Origin: Prevotella sp. UBA3837
GTDB lineage: Bacteria; Bacteroidota; Bacteroidia; Bacteroidales; Bacteroidaceae
Assembly (NCBI GenBank): GCA_002392835.1
Contig: DGHX01000045.1
Coordinates: forward strand, 1 to 11,187
Reading direction: 5' to 3'
DNA: 11,187 nt
Shown: piece by piece, positions 1 to 6,231 of the stretch
Layout of the letters: every line of letters begins with the position of its first letter
Numbering within the stretch: position 1 is the first letter of the stretch
The notes under the pieces: generated by a model
The model's database searches: none
What the model was told of the DNA's origin: nothing
What the model saw: the letters and a program-made list of their open reading frames with translations, nothing else
Program-made: the position numbers and the translations under genes

Positions 1-1169
1 TTCACTATCTGGTCCATCACCTTGTAGAGCTGCTTCTTGCAGATCTCTTCTGCCGATGGAATGGGCATTTCCTGGAACTTCTTGCCTATTTCCTTCTCAA
101 TGTTGCGTATCTTGTGCTTCTCCTTCGAGTGCACGATGCTGATGCTGGTGCCCTTCTTGCCTGCGCGCCCCGTGCGTCCTGAGCGGTGGGTGTAGTTCTC
201 GATGTCGTCGGGCAGTCCGAAGTTGATGACGTGCGTCAGGTCGTCGACGTCCAGTCCGCGGGCAGCCACATCGGTGGCCACGAGGAGCTGCGTCAGGTGC
301 TGGCGGAACTTCTGCATGGTCAGGTCGCGCTGCTGCTGGCTGAGGTCTCCGTGCAGCGACTCGGCGTTGTAGCCGTCGCGTATCAGCTTGTCAGCTATCT
401 CCTGCGTCTCTACCTTCGTGCGGCAGAAGATGATGGCGAAGATCTTCGGGTTGTAGTCCACGATGCGCTTCAGCGCCAGGTACTTGTCCTTGGCCTGCAC
501 CATATAATAGATGTGGTTCACGTTCTCGGCACCCTCATTGCGGCTGCCCACGACGATGGTCTCGTAGTCCTTCAGGTACTGCTTGGCCACGCGCTCCACC
601 TCGCGGCTCATGGTGGCTGAGAACATAAGGGTGGTGTGCTCGGCCGGCAGCTGCTCGAAGATGTCGTTGATGCTGTCCGAGAAGCCCATGTTCAGCATCT
701 CGTCGGCCTCGTCGAGCACGATGGTCTTCACCTGGTCCAGGTGAGCGAAGCCGCGGTTCTTCAGGTCGATGAGCCGGCCGGGGGTGGCCACGATGACGTT
801 CGCCCCCTTGCGCAGGGCGCGCATCTGCGGCTCTATGGCAGCTCCGCCGTAGACGGCCTCCACATGCACGCCCTCGGTGTACTTTGCAAAGTCGCGCAGG
901 TCGTCGGTAATCTGCAGGCACAGCTCGCGGGTGGGCGAGAGCACCAGCGCCTGCGTGTCGCGGCTGGCGGGGTTGATGCGCTGCAGCAGCGGAATGCCGA
1001 AGGCCGCCGTCTTGCCGGTGCCCGTCTGTGCCAGGGCTATCACGTCGCGGCTGCCCTCCAGCAGATAGGGGATGACGGCCTCTTGTACCGGCATGGGCTG
1101 CTCGAACCCAAGCTCTTCGATGGCGCGACGAATCTGCTCGTTGACGCCCAGTTCACTGAAAGTCTTCAT
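1..1169 (-). CDS. DEAD-box ATP-dependent RNA helicase, DeaD/CsdA-like (3' end outside the window)
   Basis: The product is an ATP-driven RNA-unwinding enzyme of the DEAD-box family, which acts in the cytoplasm on ribosome assembly and mRNA structure. The first 389 residues are visible. All core motifs are intact: Q motif glutamine Q29, Walker A AQTGTGKT (47-54), PTREL (79-83), TPGR (129-132), DEAD (153-156), SAT (184-186), ATDVAARGLD (298-307) and HRSGRTGR (328-335). Both RecA-like domains are therefore complete. The visible part ends at MDQIV, just after the second RecA domain, so the C-terminal RNA-binding extension typical of DeaD-type helicases would lie beyond position 1. The ATG at 1169 puts the Q motif at its usual distance from the N-terminus. 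It lies 29 bp downstream of the guanine deaminase remnant on the same strand, so it may share that gene's promoter. The family is certain; the exact subfamily needs the missing C-terminus. Confidence 0.95.
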   Translation of the reverse strand, partial: MKTFSELGVNEQIRRAIEELGFEQPMPVQEAVIPYLLEGSRDVIALAQTGTGKTAAFGIPLLQRINPASRDTQALVLSPTRELCLQITDDLRDFAKYTEGVHVEAVYGGAAIEPQMRALRKGANVIVATPGRLIDLKNRGFAHLDQVKTIVLDEADEMLNMGFSDSINDIFEQLPAEHTTLMFSATMSREVERVAKQYLKDYETIVVGSRNEGAENVNHIYYMVQAKDKYLALKRIVDYNPKIFAIIFCRTKVETQEIADKLIRDGYNAESLHGDLSQQQRDLTMQKFRQHLTQLLVATDVAARGLDVDDLTHVINFGLPDDIENYTHRSGRTGRAGKKGTSISIVHSKEKHKIRNIEKEIGKKFQEMPIPSAEEICKKQLYKVMDQIV

Positions 1170-1198
1170 AGTGCTGATGTGGTTTACGTAGTTGGGGC

Positions 1199-1407
1199 TT
1201 AATACTCGGTCTTGTCGTCCTTCTGCTGCCACAGACGGAAGGTGTGCAGTGCCTCATCGCGCAGCAGGGGTATGATGGGCACGGTGCGCTGCTCCATGGG
1301 CCGGTCGAGCTCCTCGTAGATGAAGTCGTCGGCGAAGTCGATGTCGCGTTGGCCAGGCGTATGGCCTCGCGCATGAACGCACGGTCTTGCTCTGTGATCT
1401 CTTTCAT
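1199..1407 (-). pseudogene. guaD: Guanine deaminase remnant with internal deletion and frameshift
   Basis: The N-terminal 20 codons (MKEITEQDRAFMREAIRLA..., from the ATG at 1407) resemble the first helix of CDA-fold nucleoside and guanine deaminases. From about 1346 the sensible reading shifts frame and gives 48 codons containing DDFIYEELDRPMEQRTVPI and ending LWQQKDDKTEY before TAA at 1199-1201. This tail resembles the C-terminus of bacterial GuaD (DDSFIYKEIDKPAEERTIP ... KKEY in Bacillus subtilis, from memory). About 88 codons are missing in between, including the zinc-binding HAE and PCxxC motifs. The total length of 209 bp is not a multiple of three. A 94-residue open frame starts upstream at 1437, but it becomes low-complexity Ser/Thr after the junction and runs into the helicase start, so it is a frameshift product. 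A functional GuaD would deaminate guanine to xanthine; this remnant cannot. Confidence 0.82.
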
Positions 1408-1434
1408 AGTAGTGATATTGAACGTTGCTGTGTG

Positions 1435-1442
1435 CAAAGGTA
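1435..1442 (-). promoter_or_regulatory. Bacteroidetes-type -7 box upstream of the deaminase remnant
   Basis: The minus strand reads TACCTTTG here, an exact match to the Bacteroidetes -7 consensus TAnnTTTG, 27 bp before the ATG at 1407. No good TTTG -33 element was found at the usual 19-21 bp spacing. It could still drive the downstream helicase through the dead gene. Confidence 0.55.
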
Positions 1443-1547
1443 CGAAATAAATCTGATATTCAGGCCTCCTTGTGGCAAAAAATGGAAAAAATGACCTGCC
1501 ACGGCGATTATTTTACCAAAAAATGTGCGAGATTGAAATCATTTCAC

Positions 1548-1555
1548 TACCTTTG
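1548..1555 (+). promoter_or_regulatory. Bacteroidetes-type -7 box upstream of the Lrp-family gene
   Basis: TACCTTTG matches TAnnTTTG exactly and is followed by GCACCC, as is common in these promoters. The -33 region is weak. A start near 1562 would give a leader of about 80 nt, most of which is the 8-bp repeat. Confidence 0.6.
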
Positions 1556-1572
1556 CACCCATGATGATTACA

Positions 1573-1644
1573 GAATAACGGTATAACGTAATAACGGAAT
1601 ACCGGCATAACGACAAAACGAAAATAACGACATCACGAATCACG
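1573..1644 (+). repeat. Degenerate 8-bp tandem repeat (consensus RNATAACG), nine units, ending at the start codon
   Basis: The stretch divides into units ending in ACG or CCG at 1580, 1588, 1596, 1604, 1612, 1620, 1629, 1637 and 1644. The first six are exactly 8 bp apart, and the later ones are 9, 8 and 7. Typical units are GAATAACG, GTATAACG, TAATAACG and GCATAACG. The last unit abuts the ATG at 1645. CGGTAT (1579-1584) can pair with ATACCG (1599-1604). The array fills most of the predicted 5' untranslated leader. Its function is unknown. Confidence 0.8.
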
Positions 1645-2106
1645 ATGGAGAACCTCGATGAAACCGACCTTCTGATTCTGCGCACGCTGCAGCGCAACGC
1701 CAAGCTGACCACGAAGGAGCTGGCCGACAAGGTGCACCTGACGCCTACCCCCGTCTTTGAGCGCCAGAAGCGCTTGGAGAAGCGCGGCTACATCAAGAAG
1801 TATGTGGCCGTGCTCGACCCCGAGAAGCTGGACCAGGGCCTGGTGGTGTTCTGCCAGGTGAAGCTGAAGCAGATTAACCACGAGATTGCCGACCGCTTCA
1901 TGGTGCGCATACAGCACATGGCCGAGGTGACGGAGTGCTACAACACCAGCGGCCAGTACGACTACCTGCTGAAGGTGCGCGCCCGCGACATGAAGGAGTA
2001 CCAGGAGTTCATACTGAACAAGCTGGGAACGATAGAAAGTGTCAGTTCCATCGAGAGTACCTTCGTCATGAGCGAGGTGAAAATGAACTACGGCATCAAC
2101 ATCTGA
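1645..2106 (+). CDS. Lrp/AsnC-family transcriptional regulator
   Basis: This 153-residue protein has the usual length and layout of Lrp/AsnC regulators, which bind DNA as dimers or octamers and sense amino acids or related metabolites. Residues 1-55 form the winged helix-turn-helix, with LDETDLLILRTLQRNAKLTTKELA followed by the recognition segment TPTPVFERQKRLEKRGYI. Residues 65-145 form the RAM effector and oligomerisation domain, with the conserved GQYDYLLKV-type strand at 103-111. The ATG at 1645 directly follows the 8-bp repeat and gives the standard MENLDETD start. The LOG-family gene begins 61 bp downstream on the same strand with no visible terminator between, so they may be cotranscribed. 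The ligand cannot be told from sequence. Many family members regulate themselves, so the leader repeat is a candidate target, but that is inference. Confidence 0.93.
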   Translation: MENLDETDLLILRTLQRNAKLTTKELADKVHLTPTPVFERQKRLEKRGYIKKYVAVLDPEKLDQGLVVFCQVKLKQINHEIADRFMVRIQHMAEVTECYNTSGQYDYLLKVRARDMKEYQEFILNKLGTIESVSSIESTFVMSEVKMNYGINI

Positions 2107-2167
2107 GCCAACGTCGAAAGACCGTCTGACATTGAGATGACTTCATAAAAAGAAACGAGATTATACG

Positions 2168-2704
2168 ATGAAACTGTGCATTTTTTGTTCTGCCAATTCG
2201 CAGATAGACCCCGATTTCTTCACGCTGACCGACGAGCTGGGCCGGTGGGCCGCCGCCGAGGGCCACACCATTGTGTTCGGCGGTGTGAACCAAGGACTGA
2301 TGGAGTGCGTGGCGCGGGCTGCCCACCAGGCCGGCGGCCGCACCGTGGGCGTGGTGCCCCGCATAGTGGAGCAGCATGGACGCCAGTCGGACTATGTCGA
2401 CGTGGACATTCCCTGCGACAACCTGAACGACCGCAAGCAGCTGATGCAGGACCAGAGCGATGTGTTCATAGCGCTGCCCGGAGGCATCGGCACGCTCGAT
2501 GAAATCTTCACTATTGCTGCCTCAGCCACCATCGGCTACCACCAGAAGCCCGTCATATTGTACAACATGAAGGGCTTCTGGGACTCGCTTATCCTGATGC
2601 TCGACGACCTGCACACGCGGGGCGTCACCCGCAAGCAGTGGCGCACCTACATCAAGGTGGCCACGACGCTCGACGAGCTGAAGGCGCTGTTAGCCGACCT
2701 GTGA
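2168..2704 (+). CDS. LOG-family nucleotide 5'-monophosphate phosphoribohydrolase (TIGR00730-type)
   Basis: This is a 178-residue Rossmann-fold protein of the LOG family. Characterised members cleave the N-glycosidic bond of nucleoside 5'-monophosphates, releasing the base; in plants and some bacteria this activates cytokinins. The family signature PGGIGTLDE is at 104-112, the catalytic DRKQLM segment at 88-93, and a glycine-rich loop FGGVNQGLM at 37-45 where many relatives have YGGGxxGLMG. The length is normal. Such genes are often labelled lysine decarboxylase, which is not supported by biochemistry. The gene follows the Lrp-family gene by 61 bp and ends convergently with the PnuC-family gene, overlapping it by 15 bp (2690-2704). 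Its physiological substrate in Bacteroidales is not known to me. Confidence 0.9.
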   Translation: MKLCIFCSANSQIDPDFFTLTDELGRWAAAEGHTIVFGGVNQGLMECVARAAHQAGGRTVGVVPRIVEQHGRQSDYVDVDIPCDNLNDRKQLMQDQSDVFIALPGGIGTLDEIFTIAASATIGYHQKPVILYNMKGFWDSLILMLDDLHTRGVTRKQWRTYIKVATTLDELKALLADL

Positions 2705-3316
2705 GGCCGCTGCCGTCGCGGCCCCTTTCTCCGCAGCCATCATTCGGCGCCACTTGAAGTAGCCCATGATGGCGATGACGACGTAGAGGGCATAGAGCGA
2801 TGCCTTGAAAGGTATGTCCTTAGAGAAGTAGAGGACCGACGAGACGGCATCGACGGCTATCCAGATGAACCATTGCTCCAGGTACTTGTGCGCCAGGGCC
2901 CATATGCCCACTAAACTCAGCGCCGTGGTGAAGCTGTCGGCCACGGGCACGTTGCTGTTGGTGAAGGTGACGAGCAGCCACCAGATGGCTGCCCACAGAC
3001 CGACCATGATGGCCAGCCAGCGGGCCACCAGCCTGCGGGGGAAGTGGCTGATGACTGCCGCCTTCGGCTCACCCCCACCCTTCCTCGGGCCGCGCACCCA
3101 CCGCCACAGGCCATAGACGGTCATGGCCAAATAGTAGCCCTCCATGGCGCAATCGGCATAGAGCCCTTTCTGGTAATAGAGCACTATGCCGAGTGCTTCC
3201 ATGGCAAAACCCACGATCCACATCCACACGCTGGCCCGATATTCCAGCAAAATGTATGCCAGTCCGAGCACCGTTGTGGTGATGTCTAACCAGTAATTCT
3301 CGATGAAATCGACCAT
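2690..3316 (-). CDS. pnuT: PnuC-family transporter, probable thiamine transporter PnuT
   Basis: This 208-residue, strongly hydrophobic protein has about seven membrane segments and the PnuC fold for facilitated uptake of vitamins that are phosphorylated inside the cell. Family landmarks are YADCAMEGYYLAMTVYGLWRW (residues 53-73, positions approximate) and EQWFIWIAVD (147-156) with the W149-x-x-W152 pair. PnuC members carry nicotinamide riboside, PnuX riboflavin and PnuT thiamine. The thiamine assignment rests on context: the gene lies downstream, on the same strand, of a TonB-dependent receptor controlled by a TPP riboswitch, the arrangement known from Bacteroides thiamine uptake. The thiamine pyrophosphokinase gene that often completes the cluster is absent here. 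The gap to the receptor gene is 181 bp and carries a phased repeat, so a separate promoter is possible. It overlaps the convergent LOG-family gene by 15 bp. Confidence 0.85.
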   Translation of the reverse strand: MVDFIENYWLDITTTVLGLAYILLEYRASVWMWIVGFAMEALGIVLYYQKGLYADCAMEGYYLAMTVYGLWRWVRGPRKGGGEPKAAVISHFPRRLVARWLAIMVGLWAAIWWLLVTFTNSNVPVADSFTTALSLVGIWALAHKYLEQWFIWIAVDAVSSVLYFSKDIPFKASLYALYVVIAIMGYFKWRRMMAAEKGAATAAASQVG

Positions 3317-3344
3317 TATTGAAGATTTTACCTAAATTTTACAT

Positions 3345-3354
3345 CAAAAAAGTA
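3345..3354 (-). promoter_or_regulatory. Weak -7-like element upstream of pnuT
   Basis: The minus strand reads TACTTTTTTG, which resembles TAnnTTTG with two extra T residues. It lies between the phased repeat and the pnuT start. No terminator is visible after the receptor gene, so read-through from the riboswitch promoter is the simpler model. Confidence 0.2.
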
Positions 3355-3360
3355 AACTAA

Positions 3361-3450
3361 TTGTCAACTATTGTCCACTGCTTGTCAACTTTTTGTCAAC
3401 TTTTGTCAACTTTTGTCAGGTGCTTGTCCACTCTTGTCCATTTTTGTCCA
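3361..3450 (-). repeat. Helically phased tandem repeat, nine TTGTC/GACAA units about 10.4 bp apart
   Basis: TTGTC on the plus strand starts at 3361, 3371, 3382, 3393, 3403, 3413, 3424, 3434 and 3444, spacings of 10, 11, 11, 10, 10, 11, 10 and 10 bp. The mean is 10.4, one turn of B-DNA. Read in the direction of the flanking genes the units are GTTGACAA or GTGGACAA followed by A/G-rich spacers. A degenerate tenth unit (AGTAAACTA) lies at 3351-3359. The array fills the spacer between the receptor stop (3498) and the pnuT start (3316). Its function is unknown. Confidence 0.85.
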
Positions 3451-3497
3451 TTTCGCACAAAATGTCTGATTTCATCGCAAAAACAGCTGCACCTATG

Positions 3498-5906
3498 TCA
3501 GAAGCGCAGGGTGAGGCTGCCCATGACGGTGCGTCCGGCCATGGGAATGAAACCTATCTGGTAGTAGCGGTTCTCGTTGGGGTGACCGTAGTCGTCGAGG
3601 ATGCTGCTGTACACCCATCCGCTGGTGGCCACGCGTGCGTTGAATACGTTACCCATGTTCAGCCCCACTATGGCCTCGCGAATGGCGAGCTTCGGCAGGC
3701 TGAAGGTATAGCTCATCTGCACGTCGCTCAGGCAGTAGGCGGGCAGCGAGCGGTCCTCGTTCTCGGTGTTGTCCAGGTACTGGCGGCTGACGTAGCCCGT
3801 GTGCCAGGTGGCCTTCAGCCCGCGCCAGTGCAGGTCGATGAATCCGTTGGCGATGACCGATGGCGAGAAGGCCAGCGTGGCGTCGTCGTAGTGTATGGCG
3901 CGGAAGGATTTGTCCCAGTCCACCGATGCCATCTCGGTGAAGTCCTTCAGCTTGTTCTGGCTCAGTGCGGCGTTGCCCTCCAGGGTGAGCACGGGCAGAA
4001 GGTCCCAGGCTGCCGTCAGCTCCAGGCCCATGCGGTAGCTGTCCTTGATGTTGGTGGTGAGGGGCTCGCCTATCTCGCTCAGCTCGCCGGTCTGCACAAA
4101 CTGGTTGCTGTAGTCCATATAGTAAATGTTCGCACCCGCGCGCAGCGTACGTGTAGAGTAGTTGTAGCCCAGCTCGTAGTCGATGAGCTGCTCAGCCTTG
4201 GGCAGGGGGTACTTGTAGTTGTCGGTGAAGTTGTCGCGCTGTGGCTCGCGGTGGCTCATGGCCACTGAGGCGAAGGCGTGGTGCGGTCCGTGGCTCCAGC
4301 TCAGTCCTGCCTTTGGGTTCAGGAAGTTATAGTCCTCGTCGATGTTGAGCGTCTGGTTGTACCACAGGGTGTTCTCCTGGTAGAATTTGTCGTTGATGCC
4401 ATCGGTGGTGTAGTTCACGAAGCGGTACTGCACGTCGGCAAACGCCTTCCACTGCTGGCTGATGTTGTAGGCAGCCTTGACGTATGCGCTGGCGTCGAGC
4501 TTGCGGGCGTCGCTGTCGTAGTAGGTGTAACGGTCGCCTATGAGGCGTGCCAGCTGCTCGTTGCTGGCGTAGGTGAGGTATCCGAAGTGGTTGCCCCAGA
4601 AGTGCTGTGCCGAGAGGCCTCCGATGACGTTCCATCGCTCGTCGGTGTAGTCGATGTGTGCCACCAGTCCGCCTACGTCCTGTCGCAGGCCCTTTTGCCG
4701 CACGAAGTCGCTGCGCTTGATGTCGGGCACGTTCAGTCCGAACTTCTTCAGCTTGTTCTGCCACCGGAACTCATCATAGTATCCGTATCCGTGTGTGTAG
4801 TGCAGGGTGGCCGATGCGCTCCAGCGCTCGTTCCACTGCCCCACGATGTTCAGCAGCGAGTGGTTCTGCCAGAAGTTGTCGGTGGTGCGGGGCCACAGGC
4901 TGCCGTCGCTCATCTGGTATCGCTCGGCAAGGTAGTTTCCGTTGGCGTCGGTGGCGAAGAGCCCGTCGTCGCCGGTGGTCAGGTGCTCGTAGAGCGAGTT
5001 GTAGCGTCCCAGCCCGCGGTCGTAGAGGTCGGCGTAGGTCTTGATGCCGGTCTTCGTCTGGTAGGCCCATGAGCCGTCGTCATAGTTTCCGTCCATGAGC
5101 GAGTAGTCGCCATTGCCGGCAGTGATGGCGTTCCATGCCTGTCCCGTCTTCTCGAAGTTGCCCACGTTCTTGTAGCTCAGCTGCAGCCCCTCTTTCTGCC
5201 AGGTCAGCCCTCCGTAGTAGCTGCCCGAGCGCCCGTCGGTGCCGTGCACGAAGCCGTCGGTGGTGGTCTGGTGGTATGCGCCGTCTATGACGAGGTTACC
5301 CACGCCCGCCTTGATGGCTCCCGTTGAGAACGATGCCCCGGCGTTGATGGTGTTGTACGAGCCATAGCTGAACGACACCTCGGCCTGGGGCTTCAGCGAC
5401 GGTGCCTTCATGCCCAGTGCCACGTTGCCTCCGAAGGCTCCGTCGCCGTTGGTGCTGCTGCCCACACCGCGCTGCAGCTGCACGCTGCCGAGCAGCGCAC
5501 CATAGCTGTTCATGTTTGCCCAGAACACGCACTGGTCCTCGGGCGAGTTCAGGGGCACGCCGTCGAGTGTGACGTTGATGCGCGAGTCGGCGGCGCCGCG
5601 TATGCGCATGTAGGTGGTTCCGGTGCCCAGTCCGTTCTCCGTCCAGGCCAGCACGCCGGGTGTGCGTGCGAAGAGCATGGGCAGCTCCTGGCCCGTGGTG
5701 CTGTGTGCGGCCAGCTCCCGGCGCTTCAGGTTGGTGGTGGCGAAGGGTGCGTTCTTCTGCGTGCGCACACCGCTCACCACCACCTCCTGCAGCCGCTCCA
5801 TCTTGAGCGAGTCCAGCTGTTGTTCCACATCGTTCTGCACGGGCGTCTGGCCCTGTGCATTCATCATGGCGGCACTGGCGGCCACCAGCAAGAGAGTTTT
5901 TTTCAT
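3498..5906 (-). CDS. TonB-dependent outer-membrane receptor, probable thiamine/TPP importer
   Basis: This is an 802-residue outer-membrane receptor. Residues 1-19 are a signal peptide (MKKTLLLVAASAAMMNAQG, cut near 19). A TonB box, EVVVSG, is at 41-46. The plug domain (about 50-165) holds MRIRGAADSRINVTLDGVPL at 100-119. The rest is a large beta-barrel rich in aromatic and Asn/Asp strands, ending in the typical C-terminal phenylalanine (SLTLRF). There is no N-terminal CarboxypepD_reg-like domain, so it is the shorter vitamin/siderophore type rather than a SusC-type glycan importer. The TPP riboswitch about 50 bp upstream and pnuT downstream make thiamine or its phosphates the likely cargo. 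This matches OMR1-type receptors in Bacteroides thiamine loci. Transport would need TonB-ExbBD, not encoded here. The ATG at 5906 is chosen for the signal peptide and the AAAAGGGA just before it. Confidence 0.92.
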   Translation of the reverse strand: MKKTLLLVAASAAMMNAQGQTPVQNDVEQQLDSLKMERLQEVVVSGVRTQKNAPFATTNLKRRELAAHSTTGQELPMLFARTPGVLAWTENGLGTGTTYMRIRGAADSRINVTLDGVPLNSPEDQCVFWANMNSYGALLGSVQLQRGVGSSTNGDGAFGGNVALGMKAPSLKPQAEVSFSYGSYNTINAGASFSTGAIKAGVGNLVIDGAYHQTTTDGFVHGTDGRSGSYYGGLTWQKEGLQLSYKNVGNFEKTGQAWNAITAGNGDYSLMDGNYDDGSWAYQTKTGIKTYADLYDRGLGRYNSLYEHLTTGDDGLFATDANGNYLAERYQMSDGSLWPRTTDNFWQNHSLLNIVGQWNERWSASATLHYTHGYGYYDEFRWQNKLKKFGLNVPDIKRSDFVRQKGLRQDVGGLVAHIDYTDERWNVIGGLSAQHFWGNHFGYLTYASNEQLARLIGDRYTYYDSDARKLDASAYVKAAYNISQQWKAFADVQYRFVNYTTDGINDKFYQENTLWYNQTLNIDEDYNFLNPKAGLSWSHGPHHAFASVAMSHREPQRDNFTDNYKYPLPKAEQLIDYELGYNYSTRTLRAGANIYYMDYSNQFVQTGELSEIGEPLTTNIKDSYRMGLELTAAWDLLPVLTLEGNAALSQNKLKDFTEMASVDWDKSFRAIHYDDATLAFSPSVIANGFIDLHWRGLKATWHTGYVSRQYLDNTENEDRSLPAYCLSDVQMSYTFSLPKLAIREAIVGLNMGNVFNARVATSGWVYSSILDDYGHPNENRYYQIGFIPMAGRTVMGSLTLRF

Positions 5907-5907
5907 T

Positions 5908-5947
5908 CCCTTTTAAACATTAATAAAATTACACAAAAAAAGGGGGT
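5908..5947 (-). promoter_or_regulatory. Candidate expression platform of the TPP riboswitch (start-region sequestering hairpin)
   Basis: In the RNA, CCCUUUU (5944-5938) can pair perfectly with AAAAGGG (5914-5908), which ends one base before the AUG at 5906. The loop is 23 nt. The same ACCCCCUU stretch (5947-5940) can instead pair with AAGGGGU (6036-6030) inside the aptamer. The two pairings exclude each other, which suits translational control. Pairings were drawn by eye. Confidence 0.45.
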
Positions 5948-5958
5948 CGTTGCGAATC

Positions 5959-6041
5959 TATCCATCCCTACGTCGGCATTACCCGCATCAGGTCATAGAG
6001 GGTATCATCTCAGCCTGCCCACGGCAGGCACCCCTTGAATA
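5959..6041 (-). ncRNA. TPP riboswitch aptamer (THI element)
   Basis: The minus strand carries the conserved THI core in order: GGGGTGCC (within 6034-6027), GGCTGAGATGATACCC (about 6015-6000), ACCTGATGCGGGTAATGCCG (starting near 5992), then CGTAGGGA. Closing stem P1 forms from UAUUC (6041-6037) and GGAUA (5963-5959). This RNA binds thiamine pyrophosphate directly. In Bacteroidales it lies upstream of thiamine biosynthesis and uptake genes. The receptor start is 53 nt beyond the aptamer. The promoter lies immediately upstream, so transcription would start almost at the first aptamer base. Confidence 0.95.
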
Positions 6042-6048
6042 TCGGGTG

Positions 6049-6079
6049 CAAAGGTACTAAGAAAACGGTGAACGGCAAA
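6049..6079 (-). promoter_or_regulatory. Bacteroidetes-type promoter of the thiamine-uptake unit
   Basis: On the minus strand a TTTG -33 element (6079-6076) is separated by 19 bp from TACCTTTG (6056-6049), an exact match to the Bacteroides TTTG-N19-21-TAnnTTTG arrangement. The riboswitch begins 7-8 bp downstream. Confidence 0.8.
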
Positions 6080-6130
6080 GGGAATGTGTAAGTTTTTTTA
6101 AACTTTCTGCAATAAAATGTTATTTTTTTC

Positions 6131-6161
6131 TTGGTAGTTATACGAAAAATGTTTAACTTTG
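6131..6161 (+). promoter_or_regulatory. Bacteroidetes-type promoter of the large secreted protein
   Basis: TTG (6131-6133) is followed after 20 bp by TAACTTTG (6154-6161), matching TAnnTTTG. It faces away from the riboswitch promoter across about 50 bp of AT-rich DNA. The leader of about 64 nt is A/T-rich with no strong Shine-Dalgarno, as is usual for well-expressed Bacteroidetes genes. Confidence 0.75.
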
Positions 6162-6231
6162 CAGTCTGTATTGAACAATGAAGTTATCAAGAAAGCGTTT
6201 TTTTTACTATTAATTTTAAACTATTTAAGCC

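Noticed and set aside
186..1202. Plus-strand open frames opposite the helicase.
   Set aside because: The minus strand encodes all canonical DEAD-box motifs in order, so these are shadows.
2168..2704. Naming the LOG-family gene lysine decarboxylase.
   Set aside because: The PGGxGTxxE motif belongs to the LOG family of phosphoribohydrolases; the older name is a known misannotation.
3361..3410. Multiple TTGACA -35 promoter elements on the minus strand.
   Set aside because: Bacteroidetes housekeeping promoters use TTTG and TAnnTTTG instead, and no matching -10 elements are spaced from them.
3361..3450. DnaA-box cluster or oriC-like region (TTGTCCAC resembles TTATCCACA).
   Set aside because: No unit matches the nine-base DnaA box fully, dnaA or dnaN is absent, and the array lies between two same-strand genes of one uptake unit.
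3393..5072. Long open frames on the plus strand opposite the TonB receptor (291 and 264 codons).
   Set aside because: They are antisense shadows of a GC-rich gene, Val/Ala/Leu-rich without domains, while the minus-strand frame has a signal peptide, TonB box and terminal Phe.
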